From Sclerurus mexicanus (Eukaryota > Chordata > Aves > Passeriformes > Furnariidae), in contig VWZF01005993.1 of NCBI GenBank assembly GCA_013396755.1, positions 2,127,934 through 2,191,933 of the forward strand: 64,000 nucleotides of DNA, written 5' to 3'. The position numbers and the translations under genes were made by a program. Shown here piece after piece: positions 36,040-49,530 of this stretch. Position 1 is the stretch's first letter; every line of letters begins with the position of its first letter. The notes under the pieces were generated by a model. The model searched no databases. It was not told the DNA's origin and saw only the letters and a list, made by a program, of their open reading frames with translations.

Positions 36040-39000
36040 TTCTAGACGGTGTTGAGTCCTCCCTGGTTCTGCTGGGAATTCCTTCCCAGATGCACCCAGG
36101 AATAACAGCTGCCCCTCTCATGGTGACACTGCACTGGTGATTTTCACACGGTGCACACGACTGCCCTGGGCTCTGTGCCCACTGCAGCAGCTCAGCTCAA
36201 GAGACAGTTGCATGGACAGGCTGGGTCACACCTGGAGGGCTCATCAGATAATGGACAGAGAGAGACAGCTGCACCACCACGCACAGGCTTTCAGCACTCC
36301 AGCCATAACCAGTATCTGTAATGGTACCTCCATCAACAGTCGAGCTCTTCTGCCCTCTGCCCTAGGCACTTTCCCAGTTCTGCTCGTGGCTGCAGCACGG
36401 GAGTGGCCAGTTCTTGGGCCCCCTGCTCAGATGCACAACCCTGTGGCAGCCCAGCTCACAGCTGCTCAGCCACTCAGGGACAGTGAAGTGCAGCTGCCAG
36501 GCCTCAGAGCCAGCCTCTGAGAGCTCTGACATGGGTTTTAGTGGGATTTACTGCACTGAAATGCAGAAAATTTTGTTGCCTTTAGGATTAGCCCCTTCAT
36601 TTGCACATACAGTAGTACATGCTGTCTGGGTTTGCTTCCCTGCACATGGTGCTCGGTCCTTCAGTTACCTCCAAAAGCATTTCTGCCTGCAGGACACCCA
36701 CAGTTTTAATTCCTTCTATCAGCAGCCATTGCAGCTGGGCAGTTTTCAAGTGTTAATGGAACAAGGACCATCAGCAGTTTCATCAAAGTTAACCTAACCT
36801 GGATTAATTTGTACTGACTATGAACGATCCCAGGTCCCCGAATACAGATTAGCATTACTGCAGTACAGGATTTTTACAGTGCTCTTTGAATTAAAATGTA
36901 ACTATTTAATCAGCAATGTTCTAAGTTTCCACTACAAATGGTAAATAACAAGGCTGGGGCAGGGTGGGCTGAGGAAAGGCTGCCTGGGCAGGAGCAATGC
37001 AGCCCTGAGCCTCCAGGGCCCCCAGAGCCTGCTCAGGGAGCACAGCTGCGCCGCAGGGTAGCATCCTGCAAGAATAACAGATAAACACGCTCACTTCACA
37101 AGCCACTGGGCACTATATTTCTTCTGATGAGAACCATCCATTACTCTTCCATCCTCATCTCCGTGTCACATTAGTGAGAGGTTTTACAAAGCAAGCCAGG
37201 GGACAGGTTTATTTACTCCCAGCCGCACTGCGCGGCACCCAGGCCCATCGGTATTGGTTACACATGACCCCGGGTCTTCCATTATGGGCTAATGTCTGCA
37301 GCCCTCTGACCTCCGGAAGCGCTTAAGGAAGAGCTGCAGTAAATCAGAGCAGCACTTAGTCGTGGAGGAAGAAAGTCCCTCCTTATCAATCTGCCAGCAG
37401 GAGAGGAAGGACTCCGGCTGGGCTGCTGAAGGCTGACATGCTCTTGGCTGCTCGGGAAACGCTGCAGACAGAAGCGGCCCTTGCATGTGCACGCTGCCAC
37501 CACAGACTGTCAGAGCAGAGCTGAGGGCAGAGAGCCAGGCTGTGTTCTTGGGCTGGCAGGGGAAACCCCAGCCACTCGCTTCACAGGGAGGGCCTGTGCT
37601 CTAGCCCACTCTGGAGATGTCTGTAATGGGCACTGGGATGCCTGGTCCCACACACGGACTCCATGGTAAAGCGAGGGCTGTCTTTCAGGAGCCTGCACCA
37701 AGGTCTGTAACCAATCCCTGCCTCTTACCAGAGGATACAAACAGTCTGTGCTGCCTCCGCAAATCAGTCATGTGGAGTTAACCCGAGGATGGCACTAAAC
37801 ACCCTGTGTGCCAGAGCATGTGAAATTACAGGAGGAAGCAATAATGTAACCACAAAACACCACACTTGCAAATCATCCACACTGCAAGCAGTTCTCCCTG
37901 TGAGAGTGGAAACAACCAGGTTTGCCACATCCTCTGTGCTGACACGTGGAGCCCCAGAAGAGGGCACAGAGCGGAGAGAGCGTTACAGAGCACAGCTCCC
38001 TCTCTGCCGGTCCCGCAATCAGTGGGGGATTTCAAGACTAGTAACAAGCAGCTCTCAGGGAGGCCCAAAGAGCATTGGGATGGGACCTGCTACTTCCCTG
38101 ATCTGGACTGGCACTGAAGGGGAGAGGATGAAGATCTGCCCATGAAATGCACAACCTACCTCATGATCAAGGCAAGAGGACCCTGGAGAACAAAAAAAGA
38201 AAAGGTGGCAATATCATTCTCCTTCCCCATTCATCTCTTTCTCAGTCTGCCTGGCTCAGTGAGGTCACAGGAGCTCCCTGTCCCAAAGATAATTTTATAA
38301 TACATACAGAAAAGAAAAAAAAAGGCATTTTTTTAAACTCTGCTGTCCTAGAAGCAAATGAAAAAGCAGCTGATCAGTCTGCTCAGGTCTGGAGAAGGCT
38401 TGCAGATCCAATATCCTATCTGCATCCTTCATCCCAAGAGCAGGAACACCATCCAACATAGAAAGCAAGGGAAGAAAAGGGAACAAGAGAATTTTTCATG
38501 TAATCAGATGTGTCATGTGCTTACAAAGTATTCTGCTTTGTCATACACATGTATACAGAGATTGCTTTGTGTGTGTTTTTTCCTTCTGCCTGTCTCCAGA
38601 ACAAACACTGCAATTTTACTCTCCCATAACTGTTTCTTGGCTCCTTCTACACATTCCAGTGGAGCAGCATCACAGATTCACTACAGGAAGGACTTACTCA
38701 ACCAGCTGATGTAGCTCACTGCCAGACTAACATTATTCTCTATTGTATGAGGAGTGGCTCTTTGGGGAAAGACAGGGTAACATGCAGCAAAAGGAGAGGC
38801 TCCGTCCTTCAGGATACAGGAAATACTACCAGAAAGAAACTTTTTTTCTTGCAGAACTTAAGTCCAAGCCATATCAGAAGCAGGGCCAAGGGTGCAGAAT
38901 CATGTCCTAATGACAACTCGCTACATCACCCTGAGGCTTATGTGCTTTGGGGTTTTTGTTTTCTACTGCAAAAGGAAGTTTACAGTGAGGTTTTTGCTCA

Positions 39001-41185
39001 TCTATAGTTAGAGAAAGGCCCAGAACAAAACCTCCTAATCACAGAATCCCAAATGTTGGAAATGCCCACACATATTCACTCTTCACAGTTCAGACCCAAC
39101 TTTCCACTACATAAGGATCAGTACGTGGTTTTGTTTTTAACATGTAAATATTAAGCCCAAGCAGCCACACAAACACAGAGGCTGCGGAAGGAGCAGCATG
39201 TTTCTATACATGCAATGCAGGAAAGGTTTTTTGAAAAGAATCAGCAGCATCCATTGTGAGCCTGGGAGCCTGGATTCCCACGTCAGCCCGAACACAGCAA
39301 ATGTGACACCTCTTTTCTCCTCATCTCTGTTTAACTGCCTGTTTGCTGTTTACTTGTGTGTTACAGAAGTACCAAACCACCACATTCAGTCCCCTCAATT
39401 CTGTCACTTTTCATGTGACAACTGTCCTTCTTCCACATGATGATAACGACTTTGAAAGGCACTTGGCATTTCAGCTTCCTTCCTGCTTCTCTCAACAGCT
39501 ACACAAGTGATGTCAACACGTACAGAACAATAGTGTATCATGAGCTGATAAGCACAAAGTGCACAGGAGCCCCCGTCCACAGGGCGATCCCAGAAAGAGA
39601 CTAGCATGCATTAAAAAATGTATAGAATCCGTATTTCTCATGAAGATAAGGGAGCCCTGTTCTTTCATGGCTTTTATTAGGCTTATTGCTCTGTTCTCTT
39701 TATGTTGAAGGTCCTGGGTGTTGTTAGGAAATGATGCAGACAGATCTTGTGAAACAGAAAGCTAAGCTAGGTAGACCTGAGCTTTCTAAAGAGAAAGCTG
39801 AGCTGTCCCACAGTCAACAGGGCCTTTACCTTCTGCTACACCTGAAGGAAGGAGCAGGACCACAGCCCAGCTCACCCCACCAAACACACATACACACACT
39901 GTGACACTTAAACTTCAAGCTGGAATTTCTTATGCACATACACTGCCAAATTAATGCGTAATGATAACTTACCTCAGTCCTGTAAGACTTTACCTACAAA
40001 TCTATCATAGGATAAATCACAACAACATATGGTGTTCTTAAGAGTTTTCTAGTTTTTAGTTTATCTTTCTCAATGCAAAAATGTATTCATACTTTTCTAA
40101 CACACCCCCCCAACTGAATACCAAAAGAAAGCACAAATATAAACCCAGTATTATTTTTTGTGGTGCAGACATTTAACACCAGTTTCATATTACGGCAGCT
40201 TAAAAACCTGGGACTGCCCCCTAAGACACTGTCTCAAATAAAATAAAAATTGTGACAAGTCTGTACCCAAAGAAAAGTATCACCAAGGCAATAAACTCTG
40301 ACACATCTTTGGCAGTGGAGATATTCTTGCCTTTTGCTGCTTCATCCTATTCCTGGAACATTATTACACAGTGTTGTTTTAAAATCAGGATCATTCAATG
40401 ACCAGATTTATAGCAAAAGAGGACAAACCATGCCAAGGGTGCCTTCAGTCCTGCTCCACAAGCACTGCTTAAAGCCTGCCCCCCTCCTTGTTTTTAAAAC
40501 AAGCAGTTTTCTGTCATGAGCACACCCATCTATCAGCCAGTAACAGCAACACAGGGACAGTTAATGTGGGTGCTTCAAACAGCAGGGGCATGTCAGCTTG
40601 TGCCTCAGTATTACAAGTCTCTAAAACAGGAATAAATGCAACTCAAGTGTGCAAGGAAGCTTTGCTATAAATATGAACAGGCTGAATGTGAGAGCTTTGA
40701 AAACTTGACAGTGCCGGTGAAATCCTGCTATTTTGAAGACAACCAGACTTTGCTCCCTCCCATTCTAAATCATTTTAAAACCTGTTTGCTGACTGTTTTT
40801 ATAGTTACTGTAAAGTGAGAAAACTTCCAAATTCACACTTCTCCTAGTATTTTTTGCCACAGAGAATCTTACTGCAATTAGACTGGTTTGTAATGGAAAA
40901 CAGATGAAAGGAGAAATTAAATCAAAACCTTGCCTCATATCTAAGGTGTTTTCATGCCATGCATCCCAAGAAGTTTTCCCAAAATCAACAGCATTAAATT
41001 AAAAGCTCAAATATTTCTACCAGACCCAACAAATGCAGATTAAGCTTAAATTTAAATGGAAAGTGAAAAGATTTTTCCTTCTTCTCACCTGCCAAGTCTT
41101 CAAAGTTCAGGGCTCTGTGTTTCTCTTTCAACACTTAGCAGCAGAAACACCTAGGGTTGAGTGGAGAGATTTCCTCCTCACACTG
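36040..41185. other. Non-coding stretch, no gene recognised
   Basis: Nothing recognisable as an exon or RNA gene. Overlapping open frames at 36137-36520 and 36414-36797 carry no known motif. Near 39038 a short ATCACAGAATCCCAAATGTT phrase hints at a reversed CR1 tail but is too brief to call. Confidence 0.55.
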
Positions 41186-41189
41186 GCAT

Positions 41190-41285
41190 TATTCATTATT
41201 TCTGAAGTGTCGACAAATGTGTTCAACACTATACAATGCACACAAACAGAGTCCCTGCCCCAACGAATTTACAGTCTGAGGCTCT
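41190..41285 (-). repeat. L2 LINE 3'-end relic
   Basis: On the plus strand it reads CAGAGTCCCTGCCCCAACGA, then ATTTACAGTCTGAGG, preceded by AACACTATACAATGC. The reverse complement gives 'agactgtaaattcgttggggcagggactctg', which matches the L2-type ending 'agactgtaagctccttggggcagggactgtg', followed by 'gtatagtgttgaacaca' for the usual 'tatagcgcctagcaca'. L2 is an ancient, inactive amniote LINE. Confidence 0.65.
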
Positions 41286-42068
41286 TGTCTTTGGTCTGTT
41301 TTGGTGTATCACCATGAATTTCAACAGGGCACCAGATGAGCCCAATCCACCTTCCACCAGCAGTTTTCCATTGCTTTTAATAGGAGTTGGAACAGCCCCA
41401 GTCAGACTAAGTTAGAGAGCTAGCTATTGCAGGAGAGAGCAGAGCTCTTGGCATGCCTGCAAACAGGAAAAAAACCTGATTCTCAACAGTTTTGTTTTAA
41501 ATTAAGTGTATATTTGAATGTTTTCACACATAATACATTTTGAGAACTTAAAGAACTCCTTTTGACTGTGTCTTTCAACCCCAACAGTGCTACAGATCAA
41601 CCAGCAGTTGGCAATTTTGAACCAAGGCAGGCTGGCAGCTACAGTAACAGCTCCAGCTGGTGGAAGTTGGTGAAAGTTTTGGTTTATTTTGTGCTAAGCT
41701 TTCTGCCAGGACATTTCACACACTGGAAGTGTGTATTTTCTCTGACATTTTTGAGAGCCTCCAAGTGTTCCTGCACATAGCTTTAGAAATTTATTCCAAA
41801 TTCAAATTGCTGCAATTTCTGGATATCCAAAACTCTGCACTGAGTTGTTATGTGTGCCTTTTCCCCAGCTGTGCCTTGTGGAAGAGAATGCAGAGTCCCA
41901 CAGCCCTGTGCACTAACACACACAAAAGGCACACACAGCTACCTACACCCCGAAGGTCATACGAGGATAGCACCAACTGGAGATATGGCCCTTCTGGCTT
42001 ATGCTCTAGCTGGGGCATGGATCTTTGTCAGCATTCCTATGGAAGCCAGACTTGATCTTAAATGTTGT

Positions 42069-42082
42069 AATAATTAATTATT
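42069..42082. repeat. 14-bp perfect palindrome AATAATTAATTATT
   Basis: Identical to the palindrome at 11043-11056, about 31 kb away. It contains TAATTA cores. Confidence 0.4.
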
Positions 42083-42397
42083 GCAGTTCAAGGAGCATTT
42101 GGATCCACAAGTGAAACACATTCTGGCTAAAAGCAGAATAGATGTAACTATGACCAAGGAAAGAAGCATCTTAAAACCACAACACGTCCTCATTACTATT
42201 GACTCATACCATGCCAAAGCCCAGCACCAGCACAGCCAAATGCCAAATGCTACAGCTCACAACGGCTTGACCCCAGCACTCCATAAAACACACCGGTTTC
42301 AGACAATGTGAAATGGCTGAGAAGACTCCACAGTTCACAGCGCATCTTCAAAGTCACATGTGGTGACCCCACCCAAAGCCCTCTCCAGCCTACCTGG

Positions 42398-42410
42398 TGC
42401 CATCTTCTGG
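42398..42410 (-). promoter_or_regulatory. CTCF-like motif
   Basis: TGCCATCTTCTGG matches 12 of 13 positions of the commonly used reverse CTCF core YGCCMYCTRSTGG, with one mismatch at the R position. CTCF is an insulator and loop-anchor protein. A single motif match is weak evidence of occupancy. Confidence 0.3.
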
Positions 42411-44929
42411 TACAGAGGGATCCAAAAGGGCTTTCTTGCTCACAGCATTTTGCTGATCTGCTCTCTCTTCCGAACAGGACATGGCCATTAACTGCTGGGA
42501 ACGACCAGGCAAGATGCCCCGTGTTCTTCTCCTTCTGTCCTCCAGCTTAGTAGTGCTTCTTGCAGTTCTCCCTGCTTACAACTAATATTGTCCTGATTTC
42601 TCAGAGATGTGTTCTCTCTCCAATATGAAAAGTTCAAGAGGTTTCTATCCTCTTCCACAACTGTTTGGCTCAGTCACTCATCTGGAAAGCAAAAATCAAG
42701 ATCATGAGATTTGTGTGCAACAGAACAGCCAACCGGTTTACTGACCAGACACAATGCTCAGTGTTCACTGTTTAATTCAAGATAATCTCTTTCCACCCTA
42801 AATCTATCTTTATACTGTGGAACCACTCTGGGATACAAGCCTAGTATCAGACTGGCTATTTGAATAAAAAGGGGTTTTTTTGTCACGTCTTTCACATGGG
42901 AATGGAGTGTTCCAGGTGCATTAGTTTGAGGTTACTGTGAAAATGGGATCCACAGTGAGGGTCATATGCAAGCCAAGTTTCTGAATGCTTACACAGTTTT
43001 GAACATCCAGGCTCAGAGCACGAAGTCCCAGTTCTATATAGAAGCTGCCTTCAGCTGGAAGGAAACAAGAATCCCTGGGGAACCAAAGACTAGCTCATTT
43101 TCTTTCTAAACCCTGAAAAGTCTTTGGGGACAAGAGACTTAAATGATCTACACTTTCACCATCCAGAAATAACCTCCTCTTGCTCCCTGTCTCCTACCTT
43201 CCACTCACCCATTTCCCATAAAGGTCGTCTCCAGGCACAATTGATTTGAAAACTCAGATTATTCTGTTAAAATTGCTGACTTTGTACTTGGGACCCTGAG
43301 CCAGATTGGGACAATCCCCTCAGGTCCTTTCTCCAGCTAATTTATAGCAATTTTTGTTGAGACAAGGAGTTACGGTCTGTAAAAGGCTTGCTGTCAGCCT
43401 CTCATAAAACCCCAGCACCCTGTCAGAGAAGGGACAGAGCCTGGGAAGAAAGTTTCAGCAGCAATCAGCTGGTTTCCAGATGGGTGGCCTTCTACACACT
43501 GTCCAATCCCACAGGCCCAATAAACCAGCCCTGATTTTGCACTTTAAAAAAACAAAGATACAAACCCTCCTCTACTCTCAGTTAGGGTTTTATAAACATG
43601 CTCCCAGCCTCTGTGTCAAATTTATTAGGAAGAAATTCATTCTGCCATCTCTCTTTCCTTGCATGTGGTGAGCCCCTTTTGCTCCAGTTTCTCACTTTTA
43701 CATGGCGTGGAGAGACCTGCATCATGATTTACATCCTTAGGGGTTGTTTTCCCATCAGAAATAAAGAAAGGGGCAAACAAGTCAGAAAGTTGAGGGATTG
43801 GCCTCCAAGGTATAAAACCACCCACATCAGGCAATGTTTGTTCTCAGTCTGGCATAAATTCTTCTCTTGTTCTGTCCTCTCTGCCTTAACAAACCAAAAC
43901 AGCACACAGTTAAAGATGTGAAAGGTTGATCAGGAGCGCTGGTAGTCAGAAAACAGCCCAATTCCAACCAGAGGAGCATCCTGCCTCTGGAACAGCACTG
44001 CCACAGGACCAGTGATGCTGCTCACGGGGCCTGGCTTTGCCTCAGCACACAAACCACACTTATGCTGCACCTACAGATCCTGACTTCAGTTCCCTTCTAA
44101 GCAGGGAAATCTCTACCAGCCTCTAGACAACTACTTATTCAGCTCCTGCATCTGTCTGTCTCTCTGTATTAACTGTGACATGCATAATTTTCCCTGTATT
44201 TAGCCCAAATTCCCCTTTTACTTTCAGCTAATTACTCTTACTGGCATCACTGACTTCAGCAGTGCAAAGATTTCACACCTGGCATTACACTGAAGGGAAC
44301 CAGAGATGGTTGTTGTGACTCCTGTGCCTGGCAGATGTCTCAGAGCCAATATTCAGACTTTGGACTTTCCTTATAAAGCTGCAACTTTGAAGCCAACTTT
44401 GTTCTTCTCTAATCTCAGTCCATAAACATTACTACTCCTACACAGGAATCATTAGGACTCTCCTCTCAACTGTCCCACCAGGGTGATGACCCCAATTATA
44501 ACATGCTCAGAGACTTTCAAAAAGTGCAAAAATAGAAAACATAATTGTAGGGGGAGACTGACTGCCTTCACAAAGGGTGAGTAAATGCTTGCTAAAATAG
44601 GTAATTAATGGCGATTCTGGAATTTGATTACATAGACCTTGTACTGAGGAAATTAATAGAAACTATGCTAAGCAACTGACTTAACTCTAAATATCTGATA
44701 ATGGTACCACTGACCCATTAGTGCTCTCTAAAGGATTCACTGTGTGTATGGGTAAGAATGATCTAGCTGATAGTGTTTAAATACGTTATTTTAAGAAGAT
44801 CCCTTACCAAAGATTCATAAGAGCAACCTCTTGCAGATTAGTAACTGGTTAGAAGAAAAGAAAGTAGTTTTTTAGAGCAGAACAGGGCTGCTAAGATGCT
44901 GTTCCAAAGACCTGTCCTGGCATCCGTCC

Positions 44930-45530
44930 TGTGCAACTCATCCATAACGACGTGGGAAAGGGGTGATTAGGAAAATGACATTTGCAATCGATTCCCAAAT
45001 CATTCAGAATTGTCAAATCTGAAGCTGAGGGTGATGAGGTGTAGCGAGCTCTCAACAAACTGACTGACAGGGTATGGAAGTGCCAGATTGAATTACATTT
45101 CAATAACTGGAAAGTAATGCACATGTGGAGAAACCCAAACTCCATAAACCCTTTGACATGTCTGGGTTAGGTGTTACCACTGACAGCAGGCCATTTAGAA
45201 ATCCCTGGGACAGAACACTGAAGACATCAACTCAGTATTTGTATACTTGGTAAAAAAACCCTTTTAATGCTAGAAACTGTTAGGAAATGAACAGAGAAGA
45301 GAATAGAAAACTTTCCTATGCATGGATGTAAACTTCAACCACTGCCCACTGTGTTGTTCGTTCCCTCTAAAAGGATACAAGAGACGCAGGAAACACAGCA
45401 AGTGACAACAAGGATGAGCAGAAAAAAGCCTCCATATAAAGCAAGATGAGAGACAGGAATTTTCATCTGAAAAGGAGCAAAGTATGGAGGTATATAGCAG
45501 AGGTCTGAAGTGAATTAGCAAAAGTGATTC
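44930..45530 (+). pseudogene. Decayed CR1/L3-like LINE reverse-transcriptase fragment
   Basis: A heavily mutated stretch that follows the order of the CR1/L3 ORF2 3' part. A remnant of the catalytic-region DNA (GACATTTGCAATCGATTCCC) leads into CAAATCATTCAGAATTGTCA. Next come GAATTACATTTCAATAACTG and GGAAAGTAATGCACATGTGG, then GGTGTTACCACTGACAGCAG, CTGAAGACATCAACTCAGTA, ACTGTTAGGAAATGAACAGA and finally TATATAGCAGAGGTCTGAAG. These correspond to the conserved phrases 'ttcaatgtggataaatgcaaagtaatgca', 'gctgtaaccactcag', 'tgaaaacatctgctcagt', 'atgttaggaaccattag' and 'atgatagaggtctataa'. It has many indels and no intact frame, and it is much older than the copy at 53797. Confidence 0.8.
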
Positions 45531-45534
45531 ATCA

Positions 45535-48500
45535 GTTGACCATGCAAAGCTGGGGGACTGTCCTTAAATTAAATGCACACAGCTCAGGCAAGGTTTAAGT
45601 TCTACCTGTTGTTATCTCAGTCCTCCTTTCCCAATGTCACCTTCTGGGTTTTACTCAGCTCATAAAATGGTAACACAGGAGCCCCCTTTCATGCCCTGGT
45701 TCTTGTGTGGCAGCATGACCTGGGGATGCCTTGATGACCCACACTACCTGTGAACACCCCTATGCATGAAAATAGTTCTCACTGAAAAATGATGAAAGCC
45801 AACGGGACAGATGTCGATATTCTGTTAGATCCTTCATGGTACAAAATGACTGTTGGCCTAAAATATCTGAAAAGCTTCTTTTGAATTCCAAAACCACATG
45901 CACAAAAGGAAAAAATATTTCCCTCCCCATTTTCCCTCTGTACAGCACTCTGTGACAAGGCAATTTATAAACCAGAGGCACATTTTGTGGACAATCACAA
46001 GTATAATATTTTCCTATAAGAACAGATCTGCAGATTTTGATGCATTTTGCTACAGGTGGTTGTTTGCAACATTCAGAGCATCTCAAAACTGCAATCCTTA
46101 TTTGAGGAAAACGCCCTTTGCAAAAGGGCAAGAGCTCTGCCAATGTGAAGGGTCTGGGAAGAACCCTGAAATACATTCACTCCTGGGAGACAGGCTACAA
46201 TCAACTGGCAATGGGAATTTCCAGATCCAAACCAAACCACCACCCGAGTAATGAGCTTTGTCTCTCTAATGTGAGGCTGCTCCACAGTAGCCACAAGCCA
46301 CATCTTCAGCAGGAAACCAATGCTAACGCCCATCATTTCTCTGAGATATCCATGAGAAAAAATCCGGCTCTGCTTGCCATGCCTTGCAGCCCCTGAAGGC
46401 TATGACCAGCTTCCCATGGACTTCCACACAGACAGGATTTCACTCTCAGATATGACCAAACCTTAAATAAAAACAACACATCCCACAAACATTTACGGCA
46501 TTTTCCATCAACACAAAACTCATCAACCTCAGCAGCACTGACAATCTCTGTTAGAACAAGGAATTTTCAGTGGGAGCCTACAGGAACCTCAGGGTGTAGG
46601 ATCAGAGTTATTACTACCTTTTTAGAGGTATAAAATTCCCTCATTAGGTGCACTGAAAACCAGAGCTCCTTTGCAAAGCAATAATGCTTCACAACCACTG
46701 TGAACAAGCTTTCAGTGCTGAGGTTCAGGACAGCCACAGAAAGCTGTTATCAATCTTCTCTGCGAAGCTCTGCCCATCTGCAGCATTTGGCACAGATTCT
46801 AAAGTACAGTAGACTCGAGTTTTCCAGGGAGCAGCCATCACTCCTGTGCTCCCTCTAGAGTGACTACTGGAAGCCAAAAGCATTTAAGCAAAGCTAGATA
46901 AAATCAGCAGCGCCCAATGTGGGTTCTTTCTGGTTTCCTGCAAGTAAACAGACATGTTTACAAGGGGCTGTACATTCACATCAATCATAAGGTGACTTTG
47001 TTTACAGTAGAGGAATTTCCTGCAGGCTTTTGCTGTCCTGGTTTCTTTCTCTTTGTATTTACTTTTGTTCCAATGCAATTTAAAAAAAGCCATAGGTACT
47101 CCAGCTCAATTCAAAACGTGACACACTGAAATCTGAAGCAGGCTATAATTCATGCCCAGATTTAGTTGTTCTTTTTCTTGTTTGTTTGTTTAAGCTAACA
47201 CATGCCTCTGCATTAAAAAGCCACTTTTCTCTACTCATCCAATTCATCTACACCTGGAAGAAGGCAGCTTTGATTTGTTTCCCCATAAAGAACTGCTTTT
47301 CTCATCAACCCTACAAAACAGCAGAAGCCCACCTGACACAGGGATTGGGCTTTTACTTCAGGCATCTAAGAGACAGATCCCTCAGAGGAATTAAAGTAAA
47401 AATGTTAGTGAATGCAACTGAAAGACTGGCACTGATATCAGTAGAGCAGTCAGGATTAAGGACTTCTGCTGCCATGAATAAGAGTGAAGTATTTCTCCAC
47501 CCCTTGACTGAATAAAAATTCAGTGGGGAGTTAATTTGAAGAAATGCTGCAGAATTTGGCTGCAAAATTCCGAACTTGGACAGGGAACTGTTTTTCAATA
47601 GCAAGCTCCTAATTTTCTATGAAAGAAGTCTCAGAACCTCTAAAGACAGAATAACTGTACTGAAGATTTTTATCTGTACTCACCCAGGCATGCATACAGC
47701 CAAAATCTGAATAGAGGGAGCTACGTGGTCACTTCTGCATGATACAGAGCTAATGTGCTGCCGTGAGCCATGGGGCAGGAGGGAAGCTGCAATCCTCACC
47801 TTGGCTTTTCCTCTCTGATCTCTCCCTAAAACCCCAGGTGCACTCTGAGAAGGAGGCCTGCTCCTCCTGATGCAAGGAGAGGAGTGAAGCACCCAGCAAC
47901 GAGAAGCTACATGGCTCTTGTCTCCAGTGAGCTTAAGCCAAAGCACAACACACGGGGCTTTGTCAGGCTGGCAGCCAGTTGCAATCGCTGTGCTGTCTCT
48001 CTGGGCTGGTATCTCAGGTGTTCCGAGATACACATATGCTTTGATAAAAGGTCATGAACCAAAAGTTCACTCACACTTAAGCTATCGGAGTACAGATAAG
48101 AAAAAAACTGCAGCACTCAGGCACATGGCATACCCACTGCAAGGGCACAGATCTTACAGCTGCCCCACTAGCCCCTGAAGGGATGGGCTCACTCCAGCCT
48201 TCACTGCATGAGCTCTCTGCTCTCCACTCTGCTGCATGGTGTGACCATGCCGTGGGTCACTCTGGTTTATTATCCCTGAGAGCAAGTCAGCATTAAGAGG
48301 TCAAAGAGAGGAAGCGCCAGGAAAAGGCACTCCTTTAATACACAGGCTTTAAGAAGCAAGGCATGTATAAACCACAAAGGCTACAAAAGATAGATGAGCA
48401 AGAATTTGAAGAGCAGAGCCAGAGATCTGCCAAGAAGAAAGTAGATTGGTGTTTCTGAGTGGCAGCAGAGGGAAGTAGCCCCCCTGTTTGCTACTGGGAG

Positions 48501-49466
48501 GCTCATCTGCAGAAATGGGAGCAGGGCCCACATGAGTATAAGACTTTGGGAATTTGTTTCCAGTAGTTTCCAATGCACAAGCCATGATTCAGTATAAAAA
48601 TCAGCCTAGTACAGGCTCTCTTTGTTAGCATCTGTTAGCAAGAATGTCAACTAATCAATACATTTTATTGCCAGATACCTACAGGGCTGGAAGAGACACT
48701 ATTTCTGACGTTATTTTCAGTGTTCTCCTTACACCTCATACTCCTGGAAGCAGTTTTCCCTCACCTTGTGTGGCATCGTTACTCATCTTCACCGATGCTT
48801 ATCTATCTCCATAAATCTGCAAAAGGCCATCCAGAGAGCTGTGTCCCTCTGGACAGGCTACCAAACTCATGCAGCTCACCATCTCCTCCCCATCACTCCA
48901 TGCTGCCAGACTGTCACCTGCAGCTGGACCAGGATTTGGCACTTCATGGTGGTGGGGACCCTTGTAGCTGACTTGCAGTGTCCCCACGGAGCAGTTTCCC
49001 TGCTGTAGGTGATGAGAGGGAACAGCCAGGACTTGGCAATACACAACAAAAAATCCTCCCAATCCTGTAATCCAATTTACAAGCATTTCCTCGTACCACA
49101 TTGGTGCGTCGCAGGTGAATAGAGCCATAAGCCATATCTGTTAGCAGCCCTCGCTGCAACCATAGACTTCTGCAGAGCTATTTGGCACCCTGGAGAATAC
49201 AGGTTAGCAAGCCTGGAACTGCCTCCTGGAAACCTCCCAGCCCCTCTGTTTGCTTCTCCAGACAGACACCTCTTCTCCCTTCCCAGGTATCTGTGTTTTT
49301 CTCTCCCATACGCTGGCAGAGCCCTGGGTTCTGCAGTGTTTTGTGCTTTTGAGGAATCCTGGCTGCACACACACAGCGCAGAGATGAACTGGCACGTGGT
49401 GCTAAGCCCAAGTGCTCTTCTGGACCACAACTGCTGCTTCCCAGGAGATGCACAGCATGGAGAGCA
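45535..49466. other. Non-coding stretch, no gene recognised
   Basis: The LINE above may continue faintly to about 45600. Between 45760 and 46250 both strands stay open for over 110 codons, but neither product resembles a protein family I know. A CTCF-like site lies at 48462-48474. Nothing else is recognisable. Confidence 0.5.
48462..48474 (+). promoter_or_regulatory. CTCF-like motif
   Basis: GCAGCAGAGGGAA matches 11 of 13 positions of the forward CTCF core CCASYAGRKGGCR. It is weak evidence alone and is noted because a reverse-oriented match lies at 62281. Confidence 0.2.
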
Positions 49467-49530
49467 GGGCACCCTGACCCAGCTGGGCACCCTGACCCAG
49501 CTGGGCACCCTGACCCAGCTGGGCACCCTG
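49467..49530 (+). repeat. 18-bp minisatellite, about 3.5 copies
   Basis: Three perfect head-to-tail copies of GGGCACCCTGACCCAGCT followed by the partial copy GGGCACCCTG. Because 18 is a multiple of three, the array is open in several frames (for example a repeated RVPSWV pattern on the minus strand). The flanks show no coding context, so this is treated as a simple tandem repeat. Confidence 0.95.

Larger units (their letters stand above)
41290..44925. other. Non-coding stretch, no gene recognised
   Basis: No exon, RNA gene or clear transposon. It includes the palindrome at 42069-42082 and a CTCF-like site at 42398-42410. A phrase at 44245-44300 (TGACTTCAGCAGTGCAAAGA, CACACCTGGCATTACACTGA) may be another relic of the unnamed old repeat seen near 18695. 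Confidence 0.55.

Noticed and set aside
39038..39075. Possible reversed CR1 tail (ATCACAGAATCCC...)
   Set aside because: Match is limited to about 25 bases without the 'ggttggaagggacc' part that normally follows.
45760..46251. Open frames on both strands over about 350 bp
   Set aside because: Cysteine-rich minus product looked interesting but matches no pattern I know, and the opposite strand is equally open.
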